Position numbers and translations under genes: made by a program
Part shown: positions 16,247 to 26,394 of the stretch, one piece after another
Numbering within the stretch: position 1 is the stretch's first letter
How the letters are laid out: each line of letters begins with the position of its first letter
From: Nocardioides antri
GTDB lineage: Bacteria > Actinomycetota > Actinomycetes > Propionibacteriales > Nocardioidaceae
Assembly: GCF_008373765.1 (NCBI RefSeq)
Contig: NZ_VUJW01000008.1
Span: 186,001-250,000 of the forward strand
Direction of reading: 5' to 3'
Length of the DNA: 64,000 nucleotides
The notes under the pieces: generated by a model
The model's database searches: none
What the model was told of the DNA's origin: nothing
Seen by the model: only the letters and a program-made list of their open reading frames with translations

Positions 16247-17797
16247 ATGGAGGACAACTACGTCGAGGTCGGTGTCGGACCCGTCTCGTTCGACCAGGTG
16301 GTCGCGGTCGCACGGGACGGCGCGGGCGTGCGGTTGAGCGATGACGCCCTCGCGGCCGTCGACCGGGCGCGCGGGGTCGTGGAGGAGCTGGCGGCGTCGC
16401 CGACGCCGGCGTACGGCGTCTCGACCGGGTTCGGCGCGCTCGCGACCCGGCACATCGCGCCCGAGCTGCGCACCCAGCTGCAGCGCTCGCTGGTCCGGTC
16501 CCACGCGGCCGGGTCCGGTCCGGAGGTCGAGCGGGAGGTCGTCCGGTCGCTCATGCTGCTGCGGCTCTCGACACTCGCGACCGGCCACACCGGGGTCCGC
16601 CGCGAGACCGCCGAGCTCCTCGCGGCGTTACTGGCCCACGGCATCACGCCGGTGGTGCGGGAGTACGGCTCGCTGGGCTGCTCCGGTGACCTCGCGCCGC
16701 TGGCCCACTGCGCGCTCGCGCTGATGGGGGAGGGCGAGGTCCGCGACGCCGCCGGCACCCTGATGCCGGCCGCCGACGCCCTCGCCGACGCCGGCCTGAA
16801 GCCGGTCGAGCTCGCCGAGAAGGAGGGCCTCGCCCTCATCAACGGCACCGACGGCATGCTCGGCATGCTGGTGCTCGCGATCACCGACCTGCGGCGGCTG
16901 CTCCGCACGGCCGACATCGCCGCCGCCATGTCGGTGGAGGCCCAGCTGGGCACCGACCGGGTCTTCGCGCCCGAGCTGCAGGCGCTCCGCCCGCACCCCG
17001 GCCAGGCCGCCGCCGCCGCCAACCTGTTCGCGCTGCTGGCCGACTCCGGTGTGGTGGCATCGCACCGGGGCCCCGACTGCAACCGGGTGCAGGACGCCTA
17101 CTCGCTGCGCTGCTCGCCGCAGGTCCACGGCGCGGCCCGCGACACCGTGGAGCACGCCGCGACGGTGGCCGGCCGCGAGCTCGCGAGCGCGGTCGACAAC
17201 CCGGTGGTCCTGCCCGACGAGCGCCGGCTGGAGAGCAACGGCAACTTCCACGGCGCACCCGTCGGCTACGTCCTCGACTTCCTCGCCATCGCGGCGGCCG
17301 ACGTCGCGTCCATCAGCGAGCGGCGCACCGACCGGTTCCTCGACAAGGCCCGCAACCACGGCCTGCCGCCGTTCCTCGCCGACGACCCCGGCGTCGACAG
17401 CGGGCACATGATCGCGCAGTACACCCAGGCCGCCGTCGTCTCGGAGATGAAGCGGCTCGCCGTGCCGGCCAGCGTCGACTCGATCCCGTCGAGCGCGATG
17501 CAGGAGGACCACGTCTCGATGGGCTGGTCCGCGGCGCGGAAGCTGCGCCGGTCCGTCGACGGGCTGAGCCGCGTCGTCGCTGTCGAGGTCCTGACGGCCG
17601 CCCGGGCGCTCGACCTGCGGGCGCCGCTGGAGCCGGCACCGGCCACGCGCGCCGTCGTACGACTCCTGCGGGACGCCGGCATCGCCGGCCCCGGCCCCGA
17701 CCGCCACCTCTCGCCCGAGATCGAGACCGCGGTCTCGCTCGTCCAGTCCGGCGCGGTGCTCGCCGCCGCCCAGTCCGAGATCGGAGATCTTCGATGA
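16247..17797 (+). CDS. hutH: Histidine ammonia-lyase
   Basis: 516 residues, normal family length. It converts L-histidine to urocanate and ammonia. The MIO prosthetic-group motif is [14 protein letters not shown], so the triad is Cys-Ser-Gly in place of the common Ala-Ser-Gly. Other conserved parts: [14 protein letters not shown] (catalytic Tyr), [23 protein letters not shown] and [19 protein letters not shown] 16247 follows TTGGAT by 7 bases; ATG 16238 is an in-frame alternative. Stop overlaps hutU as ATGA. First gene of the five-gene hut operon. Confidence 0.95.
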   Translation: MEDNYVEVGVGPVSFDQVVAVARDGAGVRLSDDALAAVDRARGVVEELAASPTPAYGVSTGFGALATRHIAPELRTQLQRSLVRSHAAGSGPEVEREVVRSLMLLRLSTLATGHTGVRRETAELLAALLAHGITPVVREYGSLGCSGDLAPLAHCALALMGEGEVRDAAGTLMPAADALADAGLKPVELAEKEGLALINGTDGMLGMLVLAITDLRRLLRTADIAAAMSVEAQLGTDRVFAPELQALRPHPGQAAAAANLFALLADSGVVASHRGPDCNRVQDAYSLRCSPQVHGAARDTVEHAATVAGRELASAVDNPVVLPDERRLESNGNFHGAPVGYVLDFLAIAAADVASISERRTDRFLDKARNHGLPPFLADDPGVDSGHMIAQYTQAAVVSEMKRLAVPASVDSIPSSAMQEDHVSMGWSAARKLRRSVDGLSRVVAVEVLTAARALDLRAPLEPAPATRAVVRLLRDAGIAGPGPDRHLSPEIETAVSLVQSGAVLAAAQSEIGDLR

Positions 17798-19440
17798 CCC
17801 CCATCCATGCAGCGACCGGCACCGAGCTGACCGCGAAGTCCTGGCAGACCGAGGCGCCGCTCCGGATGCTCATGAACAACCTCGACCCCGAGGTCGCCGA
17901 GCGTCCGGAGGACCTGGTCGTCTACGGCGGCACGGGGCGGGCAGCCCGCAGCTGGGAGGCCTACGACGCCATCGTCCGCACCCTCCGCGACCTCGAGGCC
18001 GACGAGACCCTCCTCGTCCAGAGCGGCAAGCCGGTCGGCGTCATGCGCACCCACGAGTGGGCGCCGCGGGTGCTCATCGCGAACTCCAACCTGGTCGGCG
18101 ACTGGGCCAACTGGGAGGAGTTCCGGCGGCTCGAGGACCTCGGCCTCACCATGTACGGCCAGATGACGGCCGGCTCGTGGATCTACATCGGCACCCAGGG
18201 CATCCTCCAGGGCACGTTCGAGACGTTCGCCGCGGTCGCGGACAAGCGCTTCGGCGGCACGCTCGCCGGGACGATCACCGTCACCGCCGGGCTCGGCGGC
18301 ATGGGCGGCGCCCAGCCGCTCGCCGTGACGATGAACGACGGTGTCGCGATCTGCATCGAGTGCGACCAGTCCCGGATCACCCGGCGGATCGAGCACCGCT
18401 ACCTCGACGTGCAGGCGGACGACCTCGACGACGCCGTACGTCGCGCGCTCGCCGCCAAGGAGGCGCGAACGCCGCTGTCGATCGGCGTGCTCGGCAACGC
18501 GGCCGAGCTGCTGCCGCGGCTGCTGGAGCTCGACGTCCCGATCGACATCGTCACCGACCAGACCTCCGCCCACGACCCGCTGGCCTACCTCCCGGTCGGC
18601 GTGCCGTTCGAGGAGTGGGACGCCCAGCGGACCGCCGACCCGGTCGGGTTCACCAAGGCGGCGCAGTCGTCGATGGCGACCCACGTCGCCGCGATGGTGG
18701 GCTTCCTCGATAAGGGCGCCGAGGTCTTCGACTACGGCAACTCGATCCGCGACGAGGCACGCAAGGGCGGCTTCGACCGGGCGTTCGACTTCCCCGGCTT
18801 CGTGCCGGCCTACATCCGGCCGCTGTTCTGCGAGGGGAAGGGCCCGTTCCGCTGGGCGGCGCTGTCCGGCGACCCGGCCGACATCGCGGCCACGGACCGC
18901 GCGGTGCTGGAGCTGTTCCCCGACAACGAGCGGCTGCGGAAGTGGATCACCATGGCGCAGGAGCGGGTGCACTACCAGGGTCTGCCGGCGCGGATCTGCT
19001 GGCTGGGCTACGGCGAGCGCCACCTGGCCGGGCTCAAGTTCAACGAGATGGTGGCCTCCGGTGAGCTGAAGGCGCCGGTCGTGATCGGTCGCGACCACCT
19101 CGACTGCGGATCGGTCGCGTCGCCGTACCGCGAGACCGAAGCCATGGCCGACGGCTCGGACGCCATCGCCGACTGGCCGCTGCTGAACGCTCTCGTCAAC
19201 ACCGCCTCCGGCGCCACTTGGGTGTCGATCCACCACGGCGGAGGGGTCGGCATGGGACGCTCGATCCATGCCGGACAGGTGTGCGTTGCCGACGGCACCG
19301 ACCTCGCGGCGCAGAAGATCGAGCGGGTGCTCAGCAACGACCCGGGCATGGGCGTGATCCGCCACGTCGACGCGGGCTACGACCGCGCCGTCGAGGTCGC
19401 CGGCGAGCGGGACGTCCGGGTCCCGATGCAGGACGGCTGA
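17794..19440 (+). CDS. hutU: Urocanate hydratase
   Basis: 548 residues, as expected. It hydrates urocanate to 4-imidazolone-5-propanoate using tightly bound NAD+. Conserved parts include [20 protein letters not shown], the dinucleotide-binding [19 protein letters not shown] (in [17 protein letters not shown]) and the active-site cysteine in [14 protein letters not shown]. The C-terminus [19 protein letters not shown] is typical. ATGA overlap with hutH and TGATG overlap with the next gene. Confidence 0.95.
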   Translation: MTPIHAATGTELTAKSWQTEAPLRMLMNNLDPEVAERPEDLVVYGGTGRAARSWEAYDAIVRTLRDLEADETLLVQSGKPVGVMRTHEWAPRVLIANSNLVGDWANWEEFRRLEDLGLTMYGQMTAGSWIYIGTQGILQGTFETFAAVADKRFGGTLAGTITVTAGLGGMGGAQPLAVTMNDGVAICIECDQSRITRRIEHRYLDVQADDLDDAVRRALAAKEARTPLSIGVLGNAAELLPRLLELDVPIDIVTDQTSAHDPLAYLPVGVPFEEWDAQRTADPVGFTKAAQSSMATHVAAMVGFLDKGAEVFDYGNSIRDEARKGGFDRAFDFPGFVPAYIRPLFCEGKGPFRWAALSGDPADIAATDRAVLELFPDNERLRKWITMAQERVHYQGLPARICWLGYGERHLAGLKFNEMVASGELKAPVVIGRDHLDCGSVASPYRETEAMADGSDAIADWPLLNALVNTASGATWVSIHHGGGVGMGRSIHAGQVCVADGTDLAAQKIERVLSNDPGMGVIRHVDAGYDRAVEVAGERDVRVPMQDG

Positions 19441-20609
19441 TGACGTTCGAGTCGCTGTGGCATGACATCGAGCCGGTCGGGCGCTCGGGCTCGTCGGGCG
19501 GCTACTTCCGCCAGCCCTGGGCGAGCGCCGAGCTGGAGCTGCGGGCGTGGTTCCGCGAGCAGGCGACCGCGCGCGACCTCGCGGTCGAGGAGGACCCGTT
19601 CGGAAACCTCGTCGCCTGGTGGGGCGCCTCCGCCGCCGGCGACGCGGTGCTCACCGGCTCCCACCTCGACAGCGTCCTCGACGGCGGCGCGTACGACGGA
19701 CCGCTGGGTGTCGTGTCCGCCCTGGCCGCGATCGACCTGATGCGCGACCGCGGCGTGCAGCCGGCACGACCGCTCGGCGTCGGCGTGTTCGTCGAGGAGG
19801 AGGGCTCCCGCTTCGGGCGGGCCTGCCTCGGCTCACGGCTCGCCGTGGGAAGCGCGCGATGGGACGACGTCGCCGGCCTGACCGACCGCGACGGTGTGCG
19901 GCTGGGCGACCTCGTCGCCGGTGGCGAGCCGACGCCGTGGCTCCGGCAGGTCGGCCGGTTCGTGGAGCTCCACGTCGAGCAGGGCCGCGGGCTGGTCGAC
20001 CTGGACGCGGCGGTCGGTGTCGCGAGCGGGATCTGGCCGCACGGGCGGTGGCGGTTCGACCTCACCGGCCGGGCCGACCACGCGGGGACGACTCGGATGG
20101 AGGACCGCGCCGACCCGATGCTGACCTACGCGATGACCGCGCTCGCCGCCAACAAGCAGGCGCGGCTGGCCGGGCAGCGCGCGACCTTCGGTCGCATCGA
20201 GGCCCACCCCAACGGCACCAACGCCGTACCGTCCCGGGTCACGGCCTGGCTCGACGCCCGGGCGGACACCGACGAGGCGCTCACCGACCTGGTCGCCGCG
20301 ATCGAGAAGCAGGCGGCCGAGCGGGCGGACCGCGACGGGACGACGCTGTCGGTCACCGCCGAGTCGGTGACTGGTGACGTCGCCTTCGACAGCTCTCTGT
20401 CGACGTCGGTCGGCCGCGGGCTGCCGGTGCTGCCGACCCAGGCCGGTCACGACGCCGGCGTGCTCCAGGCCGCGGGCATCCCCTCGGCGATGCTGTTCGT
20501 CCGCAACCCGTCGGGGGTGTCGCACTCGCCGGAGGAGTCGGCGGAGACCCGCGACTGCCTGGCGGGTGTGGACGCCCTGGCCGACGCACTGACGGGGCTG
20601 GTCGCGTGA
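19440..20609 (+). CDS. M20-family amidohydrolase (allantoate amidohydrolase-like) in the hut operon
   Basis: 389 residues of the allantoate amidohydrolase/N-carbamoyl amino acid hydrolase group. Metal ligands can be traced: LTGSHLDSVLDGGAYDGPLG (His, Asp), VFVEEEGSRF (Glu pair), VELHVEQGRGL (His) and GVSHSPEE (His); the lid/dimer motif ADHAGTTRMEDRADPM is also present. No canonical HutG (N-formylglutamate deformylase) is in this operon, while HutF, which makes N-formylglutamate, is the next gene. By position this enzyme probably removes the formyl group. It overlaps both neighbours by 1-4 bp. Specificity is inferred. Confidence 0.8.
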   Translation: MTFESLWHDIEPVGRSGSSGGYFRQPWASAELELRAWFREQATARDLAVEEDPFGNLVAWWGASAAGDAVLTGSHLDSVLDGGAYDGPLGVVSALAAIDLMRDRGVQPARPLGVGVFVEEEGSRFGRACLGSRLAVGSARWDDVAGLTDRDGVRLGDLVAGGEPTPWLRQVGRFVELHVEQGRGLVDLDAAVGVASGIWPHGRWRFDLTGRADHAGTTRMEDRADPMLTYAMTALAANKQARLAGQRATFGRIEAHPNGTNAVPSRVTAWLDARADTDEALTDLVAAIEKQAAERADRDGTTLSVTAESVTGDVAFDSSLSTSVGRGLPVLPTQAGHDAGVLQAAGIPSAMLFVRNPSGVSHSPEESAETRDCLAGVDALADALTGLVA

Positions 20610-21745
20610 ACGTGCTGACGATCCCGGCCATGGCGAACGCCCACTCCCACGCGTTCCACCGCGCTCTGCGGGGCCGGACGCAGCAGGGCACGGGGAGCTT
20701 CTGGACGTGGCGGGAGCAGATGTACGACCTCGCGGCACGGCTGACGCCGGACCTCTACTACGAGCTCGCGCGGGCGGTGTACGCCGAGATGCTGGCGGGC
20801 GGCATCGGGGCGGTGGGGGAGTTCCACTACGTGCACCACCAGCCCGACGGGACGCCGTACGCCGACCCGAACGAGATGGGTCGCGCGCTGCTCGCCGCCG
20901 CGGACGACGTCGGCATCGCGATCCGGCTGCTCGACACCTGCTACCTGACGGCGGGGATCGGCCAGCCGGCGGAGGGCGTCCAGCGCCGGTTCAGCGACGG
21001 CACGGCCGAGGCGTGGGCCGAGCGGGTCGCGGCGTTCGACGACGACCGGGTCGGCGCGGCGGTCCACAGCGTCCGCGCGGTGCCGCGCGACCAGATGAGC
21101 ACGGTGGCGGCGTGGGCCGCTGACCGGCCGCTGCACGTCCACCTCTCCGAGCAGCCGGCGGAGAACGACGCGTGCCGGGCGGCGTACGGCCAGACCCCGA
21201 CCGAGGTGCTCGCCGGCGCCGGTGTGCTCGGCCCGCGGACGACGCTGGTCCACGCGACGCACCTCACCGACTCCGACGTCCGCACCATCGGCGACGCCGG
21301 CTGCCTCGTCTGCCTCTGCCCGACCACGGAGCGCGACCTCGCCGACGGCCTGGGGCGCGGCGCCGACCTGCGGGCCGCCGGCGCCCGGATCTCGCTCGGC
21401 TCCGACAGCCATGCCGTGGTCGACCTGTTCGAGGAGATGCGGGGCGTCGAGATGCACGACCGGCTCCGCACCGGGGTCCGCGGGCACTGGCCCGCCCGGG
21501 CGCTCCTCGACTGCGCGACGGTCCACGGGCACGCCTCGCTCGGCCTCGAGCCGACCGGCTCGGTCGTCCTCGACCCGGCATCCCCGCGAACGGCCGGCAC
21601 CGGGGCCGACGTGCACGCCGCCGTCTTCGCGGCCACCGCCGCGGACGTCACCGAGGTCGTCATCGACGGCCGCGTCGTCTTCGACGGCGACCACGCGCGC
21701 GTCGGGCGCGAGCTCGAGGCCGCGATCGAGAAGGTCTGGCAGTGA
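20606..21745 (+). CDS. hutF: Formimidoylglutamate deiminase
   Basis: 379 residues, amidohydrolase superfamily. The metal site HSH is in [16 protein letters not shown], with HVHLSEQ (His) and [10 protein letters not shown] (Asp). It deiminates N-formimino-L-glutamate to N-formyl-L-glutamate and ammonia. The chain begins only a few residues before the HxH motif, so the roughly 45-residue N-terminal beta strands of longer HutF proteins (about 450 residues) are missing; no good upstream start exists without overlapping the M20 gene. GTGA overlaps on both sides. Confidence 0.9.
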   Translation: MNVLTIPAMANAHSHAFHRALRGRTQQGTGSFWTWREQMYDLAARLTPDLYYELARAVYAEMLAGGIGAVGEFHYVHHQPDGTPYADPNEMGRALLAAADDVGIAIRLLDTCYLTAGIGQPAEGVQRRFSDGTAEAWAERVAAFDDDRVGAAVHSVRAVPRDQMSTVAAWAADRPLHVHLSEQPAENDACRAAYGQTPTEVLAGAGVLGPRTTLVHATHLTDSDVRTIGDAGCLVCLCPTTERDLADGLGRGADLRAAGARISLGSDSHAVVDLFEEMRGVEMHDRLRTGVRGHWPARALLDCATVHGHASLGLEPTGSVVLDPASPRTAGTGADVHAAVFAATAADVTEVVIDGRVVFDGDHARVGRELEAAIEKVWQ

Positions 21746-22908
21746 CCAGCGTCCTCATCACCAACATCGGCGAGCTCGTCACCAACGACCCCGTCGCCGA
21801 GGACCTGCTCGGCCTGCGCACTGACGCCGCGCTGGTCCTCGACGACGGCGTGGTCGCCTGGGTCGGCTCGGCCGGCGACGCTCCGGCTGCCGACGAGGTC
21901 GTCGACGCCGGTGGCCGGGCGGTCCTCCCCGGCTTCGTCGACAGCCACAGCCACCTCGTCTTCGCGGGGGACCGGGCCGAGGAGTTCCGGGCGCGGATGG
22001 CGGGGGAGAGCTACGCAGCGGGTGGCATCCGCACCACCGTCGCAGTGACCCGGGCCGCGTCCGACGACGAGCTGGCGGCCAACGTCGCCCGGCTGGTCGA
22101 GGAGATGCGCCGGCAGGGCACGACGACCGTCGAGATCAAGTCCGGCTACGGCCTCAGCGTCGCCGACGAGGAGCGCTCGCTCCGGGTGGCCAGCGGCTTC
22201 ACCGACGAGACGACGTTCCTGGGTGCCCACGTCGTCCCTCCGGAGTACGCCGACGACCCGGCCGGGTACGTCGACCTGGTCACCGGTCCTATGCTGGCCG
22301 CCGCGGCGCCGTACGCCCGGTGGATCGACGCCTTCTGCGAGACCGGCGCCTTCGACGCCGACCAGGCACGTGCGGTGCTCACGGCGGGTGCCGCCGCCGG
22401 GCTGCACGGCCGCCTGCACGCCAACCAGCTCGGCCCGGGGCCGGGGGTCGCGCTGGCCGCCGAGCTGGGGCTGACCGCCGTGGACCACTGCACCTACCTG
22501 ACCGACGACGACGTGCACGCGCTGCGCGACAGCGGCACGGTCGCGACCCTGCTGCCGGGGGTGGAGTTCTCCACCCGACAGCCCTACCCCGACGCGCGCC
22601 GGCTGCTCGACGCGGGCGTCCGGGTCGCCCTGGCCAGCGACTGCAACCCCGGCTCGTGCTACACGAGCTCGATCCCGCTCTGCATCGCGCTGGCGGTGCG
22701 CGAGATGGGGATGACGCCGGCCGAGGCCGTGCACGCGGCGACCGCCGGCGGCGCTGCGGCGCTCGGTCGCGCCGACGTGGGCCTGCTCGTGCCGGGGAGC
22801 CGGGCGGACGTCGTGCTCCTCGAGGCGGCGAGCCACGTCCACCTCGCCTACCGCCCGGGGGTGCCGTTGATCCGCCGGGTCTGGGCTAGCGGGGTTCCTC
22901 CGGCGTGA
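21742..22908 (+). CDS. hutI: Imidazolonepropionase
   Basis: 388 residues. It opens imidazolone propionate to N-formimino-L-glutamate. Amidohydrolase motifs: [39 protein letters not shown] and [19 protein letters not shown] 21742 overlaps the hutF stop (GTGA). It is the last gene of the operon and overlaps the convergent acetyltransferase gene by 23 bp. Confidence 0.95.
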   Translation: MTSVLITNIGELVTNDPVAEDLLGLRTDAALVLDDGVVAWVGSAGDAPAADEVVDAGGRAVLPGFVDSHSHLVFAGDRAEEFRARMAGESYAAGGIRTTVAVTRAASDDELAANVARLVEEMRRQGTTTVEIKSGYGLSVADEERSLRVASGFTDETTFLGAHVVPPEYADDPAGYVDLVTGPMLAAAAPYARWIDAFCETGAFDADQARAVLTAGAAAGLHGRLHANQLGPGPGVALAAELGLTAVDHCTYLTDDDVHALRDSGTVATLLPGVEFSTRQPYPDARRLLDAGVRVALASDCNPGSCYTSSIPLCIALAVREMGMTPAEAVHAATAGGAAALGRADVGLLVPGSRADVVLLEAASHVHLAYRPGVPLIRRVWASGVPPA

Positions 22909-23413
22909 TGCCGACCGGCACGAGGTCGCGCTGCAGGATCGCGACGTCGTGCCACGCGCCGAGCTTGTGGCCGACCCGCTCCAGCAGCCCGACCCGGCGG
23001 AAGCCGAACCGCGCGTGGAGGGCGTTGCTCGCGTCGTTGGGCTGGGCCACCTTGGCGAACGCGACGTGGAAGCCGCGCTCGGTCAGCCGGTCGAGCAGCG
23101 CGGCGTAGAGCGCACTGCCGACGCCGCCGCCCACGGAGTCCCGGGCGAGGTAGACGCTGACCTCGCACGCCCAGCGGTACGCCGGCCGCTCGGCCCACCG
23201 GGTGCCGTACGCGAACCCGGTGACCACGCCGTCCCGCTCCGCGACCAGCCAGGAGTGGCCCGCCTGGCACGCCGCGATCCGGCGGCCCATCTCCTCGACG
23301 GACGGCGGATCGATCTCGAAAGTGGCGGGCGTCTCGACGACGTACGCACCGTAGATCGCCGCGCACGCGGCCACGTCTGCCTCGGTCGCGTCCCGGATCT
23401 CGATGGCGGCCAT
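22886..23413 (-). CDS. GNAT acetyltransferase, phosphinothricin/methionine sulfoximine type
   Basis: 175 residues. [20 protein letters not shown] at the N-terminus, acetyl-CoA loop [18 protein letters not shown], and a C-terminus [19 protein letters not shown] that is typical of the Pat/Bar/MddA group. Such enzymes acetylate the amino group of phosphinothricin, methionine sulfoximine or similar amino acids. CAGCAT lies 6 bases before ATG, a leaderless layout. Converges with hutI. Confidence 0.85.
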   Translation of the reverse strand: MAAIEIRDATEADVAACAAIYGAYVVETPATFEIDPPSVEEMGRRIAACQAGHSWLVAERDGVVTGFAYGTRWAERPAYRWACEVSVYLARDSVGGGVGSALYAALLDRLTERGFHVAFAKVAQPNDASNALHARFGFRRVGLLERVGHKLGAWHDVAILQRDLVPVGITPEEPR

Positions 23414-23448
23414 GGGGCCATGCTGTCAGGCGCCCCGGGTCGCTCCCG

Positions 23449-23874
23449 TCAGTGTCCGGGTCGGTGGCCCTCGGGGTGGAACCCGGAGCACACCATGTCC
23501 ATGGTCTCGATCGAGGTGGTCGCGCTGGCGTATCCCTGCTGCTCGATGACGTGCCACCCGCGTCCGATGTCGAAGGGCGCCGGCAGCAGGCGGATGCGCC
23601 AGGCCAGGTGGAGCCGGCCGCCGACCTCGCCCACGGTGGCGTCGACGACCTCGAACTGGTCTGCGCCCCCGAACCACGACCGGAACGCTGCGGCGACGTC
23701 GCCGGACCCTTCCAGCTCCACCGGTCCCGAGGGCAGCAGTGCACGGAAGCGGATCGTCGGCCCCAACGTCGTTGCCATCCGTTCGAAGTCGCGCGTCGCG
23801 AGCGCCTCGAGGAACTCGCCGCCCACCGACCACCGGGCGAGGGGCGGGGCTTCGGGTGCTGCGCTGCGTGTCAT
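23449..23874 (-). CDS. NTF2/SnoaL-like protein
   Basis: 141 residues with the cone-shaped NTF2 fold: GGEFLEALATRDFERMATTL, IRFRALLPSGPVELEGSGDV, AFRSWFGGADQFEVV, LHLAWRIRL. No catalytic residues can be assigned. GGAGG precedes ATG 23874. It is divergent from the HD/LuxR regulator gene. Confidence 0.7.
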   Translation of the reverse strand: MTRSAAPEAPPLARWSVGGEFLEALATRDFERMATTLGPTIRFRALLPSGPVELEGSGDVAAAFRSWFGGADQFEVVDATVGEVGGRLHLAWRIRLLPAPFDIGRGWHVIEQQGYASATTSIETMDMVCSGFHPEGHRPGH

Positions 23875-23994
23875 GGGAGCCTCCGGGTCGGGTGTGCCTC
23901 GACGCTAGGAGGGCCCGGCGTCGTGGTCGTCCGGGGTTCGCCCCACAAACGGCGAAAGCACCAACGGCGGGGGCGCCGCTCGTACGCTGGGCCG

Positions 23995-25569
23995 GTGGAG
24001 GATGGCGAACGGGACTCGGGCCTTCGGCTCACCGAGCTGCTCGCCGCGTTCTCGCTGGCCACGGACCTCGGCCTGGGCCAGCCCATGGAGCACGTGCTCC
24101 GCTCGTGGGCCATCGCGTCGCGGCTGGGCGACCATGTGGGCGTCGCGCGCGAGGAGCGCGGCGCGCTGTACTACGTCGCGACCCTCGCCTGGGTCGGGTG
24201 CGTCGCCGACACGCCGGAGGTCGCTGCGTGGTTCGACGACGACATCGCCTTCCGGGCCGACAGCTACCAGGTCGACTTCTCGGGTCTCCCGATGCTGGGG
24301 TTCATGCTTCGCCACGTGGGGACAGGCGGGCCGGCCATCCGGCGGCTCCGCCTGGCCGGGAGGCTCGTGGCCACCGGCGGGAGCGGGATCCAGCGGGGAC
24401 TGATGTCGCACTGCCTGACGACGGCGCAGATGGCCGAGCGGCTCGGCCTCGGCCCGGAGGTCAGCGGTCCCCTCCAGCAGATGTTCACCCGGTGGGACGG
24501 ACGGGGTGTGCCCGACGACGTGGGCGGTGACCAGATCGCCCTGTCGATGCGCCTGTTCCACCTCGCCGACACCGTCGAGGTCCACCACCGCGAGAACGGG
24601 ACCGACGCCGCGATCGCGGTCGCCCGGGCCCGACAGGGCACGCACTTCGACCCGGCGGTGGTGGACGCGTTCTGTGCCCACGCCGACGAGGTGCTCGGCG
24701 ACCTGTCCGCCGTGGACGACTGGAGCCACCTCGTCGCCGGCGAGCCGGGACTGCAGCGCCGGCTCACCGAGCGCGAGCTCGACACCGCGCTCGAGGCGAT
24801 GGCCGACTTCACCGATCTCCGCTCACCCTCCCGAGCCGGTCACTCCCGCGGTGTCGCAGCCCTCGTGGCGCAGGCGGCGGCCGACACCGGGCTCGCGCCC
24901 GCCGACGTGGTGCTGGTACGCCGGGCCGCCCTCCTGCACGACATCGGTCTGCACGCCGTACCGGCCACCATCCTGGACGCGGACGGTGCGTTGACGGACA
25001 CCGAGTCCGAGCGCCTGCGGATGCACACCTACTACACCGAGCGCATGCTGGCGCGACCTCCCGAGCTCGCCCGCATCGGGGCCATCGCGTCGATGGCCCA
25101 GGAGCGGTGCGACGGCTCCGGGCACCACCGCGGACTGTCGGGTCCCGCCATCCCGGTGACCGGGCGGCTCCTCGCCGCCGGATGTGCCTTCCGCACCTTG
25201 ACCGAGGCACGGGAGCAGCGCGCGCCGATGACGGCCAGGGACGCCGCCGTCGAGCTCCGGGCCGAGGTCCGCGCAGGCCGGCTCGACGCGGACGCGGTCG
25301 ACGCCGTCATCGCGGCAGCGGGCCAGGGCCGTGGCAAGCGACGCTCCGGCCCCGCCGGCCTCACCCCGCGCGAGATCGAGGTCCTCCGCCTGCTCGCCCG
25401 CGGCGCCTCGACGCGCGAGGTGGCGCGGCGCCTCGGCATCACCTCGAAGACCGCAGAGACCCACATCGAGCGCATCTACGCCAAGACCGGCGCCACGACC
25501 CGTTCGACCGTCACGTTGTTCGCCATGAAGAACGGGCTCCTGGACAACTTCGAGCCCCTCGAACCGTAG
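23995..25569 (+). CDS. HD-domain regulator with C-terminal LuxR helix-turn-helix
   Basis: 524 residues. The C-terminal 65 residues are a LuxR-type HTH (LTPREIEVLRLLARGASTRE, RRLGITSKTAETHIERIYAK). Before it lies an HD-GYP-like phosphohydrolase region (SRAGHSRGVAALVAQAA, RRAALLHDIGLHAVPATIL, CDGSGHHRGLSGPAIPVTGR); a related degenerate copy (WDGRGVPDDVGGDQIALSMR) lies around 165-190. GTG 23995 is chosen because TACGCT ends 6 bases upstream. HD-LuxR proteins of this build are common in actinobacteria; the signal is unknown. The DsrE gene follows after 99 bp. Confidence 0.8.
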   Translation: MEDGERDSGLRLTELLAAFSLATDLGLGQPMEHVLRSWAIASRLGDHVGVAREERGALYYVATLAWVGCVADTPEVAAWFDDDIAFRADSYQVDFSGLPMLGFMLRHVGTGGPAIRRLRLAGRLVATGGSGIQRGLMSHCLTTAQMAERLGLGPEVSGPLQQMFTRWDGRGVPDDVGGDQIALSMRLFHLADTVEVHHRENGTDAAIAVARARQGTHFDPAVVDAFCAHADEVLGDLSAVDDWSHLVAGEPGLQRRLTERELDTALEAMADFTDLRSPSRAGHSRGVAALVAQAAADTGLAPADVVLVRRAALLHDIGLHAVPATILDADGALTDTESERLRMHTYYTERMLARPPELARIGAIASMAQERCDGSGHHRGLSGPAIPVTGRLLAAGCAFRTLTEAREQRAPMTARDAAVELRAEVRAGRLDADAVDAVIAAAGQGRGKRRSGPAGLTPREIEVLRLLARGASTREVARRLGITSKTAETHIERIYAKTGATTRSTVTLFAMKNGLLDNFEPLEP

Positions 25570-25668
25570 GGAGTTCCCCCGACGACATGCCCGGCCGGGG
25601 GTCCGTAGCGTCGCTCGGGAGGCGCCACCACGCGCCTCTTCCCGCAGCACCGGCAGAGAGGCACGCCC

Positions 25669-26034
25669 ATGTCCACGAAAGCAGTCATCAGCCTGACGAC
25701 CGGCCTGGAGGACGCCGAGAAGGTCACCGTTGCCTTCCTGGTGGCCGTCGGAGCGGCGGAGTCGGGGAGGTCGACGCTCATGTTCCTGACCAAGGAGGCT
25801 GTCCGGCTCGCCCTGCAGGGTGTCGCGGTCGGCGTCGCGTGCGACGGCTGCCCGCCCCTGCCCGACCTGATGAAGCGGTACGAAGCCGCCGGCGGTCGCT
25901 ACTACGTGTGCCCGGTGTGCTTCGACGCCAAGAAGCTCGACAAGGCCGCGCTGATCGAGGGGGCCGAGGTGCAGGGCACCATCCCGATGTGGAGCTGGAT
26001 CGGCGACGAGGGCGCGACGACCTTCAGCTACTGA
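25669..26034 (+). CDS. DsrE-family protein
   Basis: 121 residues with the DsrE/DsrF-like fold: STKAVISLTTGLEDAEKVTV, LMFLTKEAVRLALQGVA, LMKRYEAAGGRYYVCPVCFD. Members move sulfur or are peroxiredoxin-like. Cysteines are at VACDGCPP and VCPVCF. CAGAGAGG lies before the start. It follows the HD/LuxR regulator and may be its target. Confidence 0.8.
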   Translation: MSTKAVISLTTGLEDAEKVTVAFLVAVGAAESGRSTLMFLTKEAVRLALQGVAVGVACDGCPPLPDLMKRYEAAGGRYYVCPVCFDAKKLDKAALIEGAEVQGTIPMWSWIGDEGATTFSY

Positions 26035-26394
26035 ACGGCGCCGGCGGGTCCCCAGTCGGCTCCCCGTCCGGCGACCAGCGGCCGCTGTGGCCGGTCTCGT
26101 CGAGGATCATGCCCCTTCGTGGTGAGTCGCCGGAGCCCGGCCCCGTTGAGGCTCGGGTCGTCGACCCCGAAGGTCTCGCAGGACATCTGTTTCCCGTTCG
26201 GGACCCGGGTCCGCCGCAGTAGGTCATGAGCCCGGCTTCCGGCTGCGGGTGGTGCAGAGCTCACCGGTCTCGACGTAGAGGACGTGCGCAGCCAGGTCGC
26301 GGCCGCAACAGCAGAGGACGCTGATCTCGGCGCCGCCCGGCAACCACCAGGCGGCCTGGGCCTCCAGCGCTGTCCCTGAGAGCGCGGGCTCCCA
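26035..26394. other. 360-bp gap with possible degenerate gene remnants
   Basis: No confident gene. On the minus strand, the frame directly after the response-regulator stop reads WEPALSGTALEAQAAWWLPG, then ISVLCCCGRDLAAHVLYVET and ends at TGA 26224-26226 without a good start codon. It overlaps by ATGA a second frame (26024-26227) ending in MILDETGHSGRWSPDGEPTG. A third frame gives TRVPNGKQMSCETFGVDDPS. The protein-like pieces in shifting frames suggest a decayed gene, but chance frames in GC-rich DNA cannot be excluded. Confidence 0.35.
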
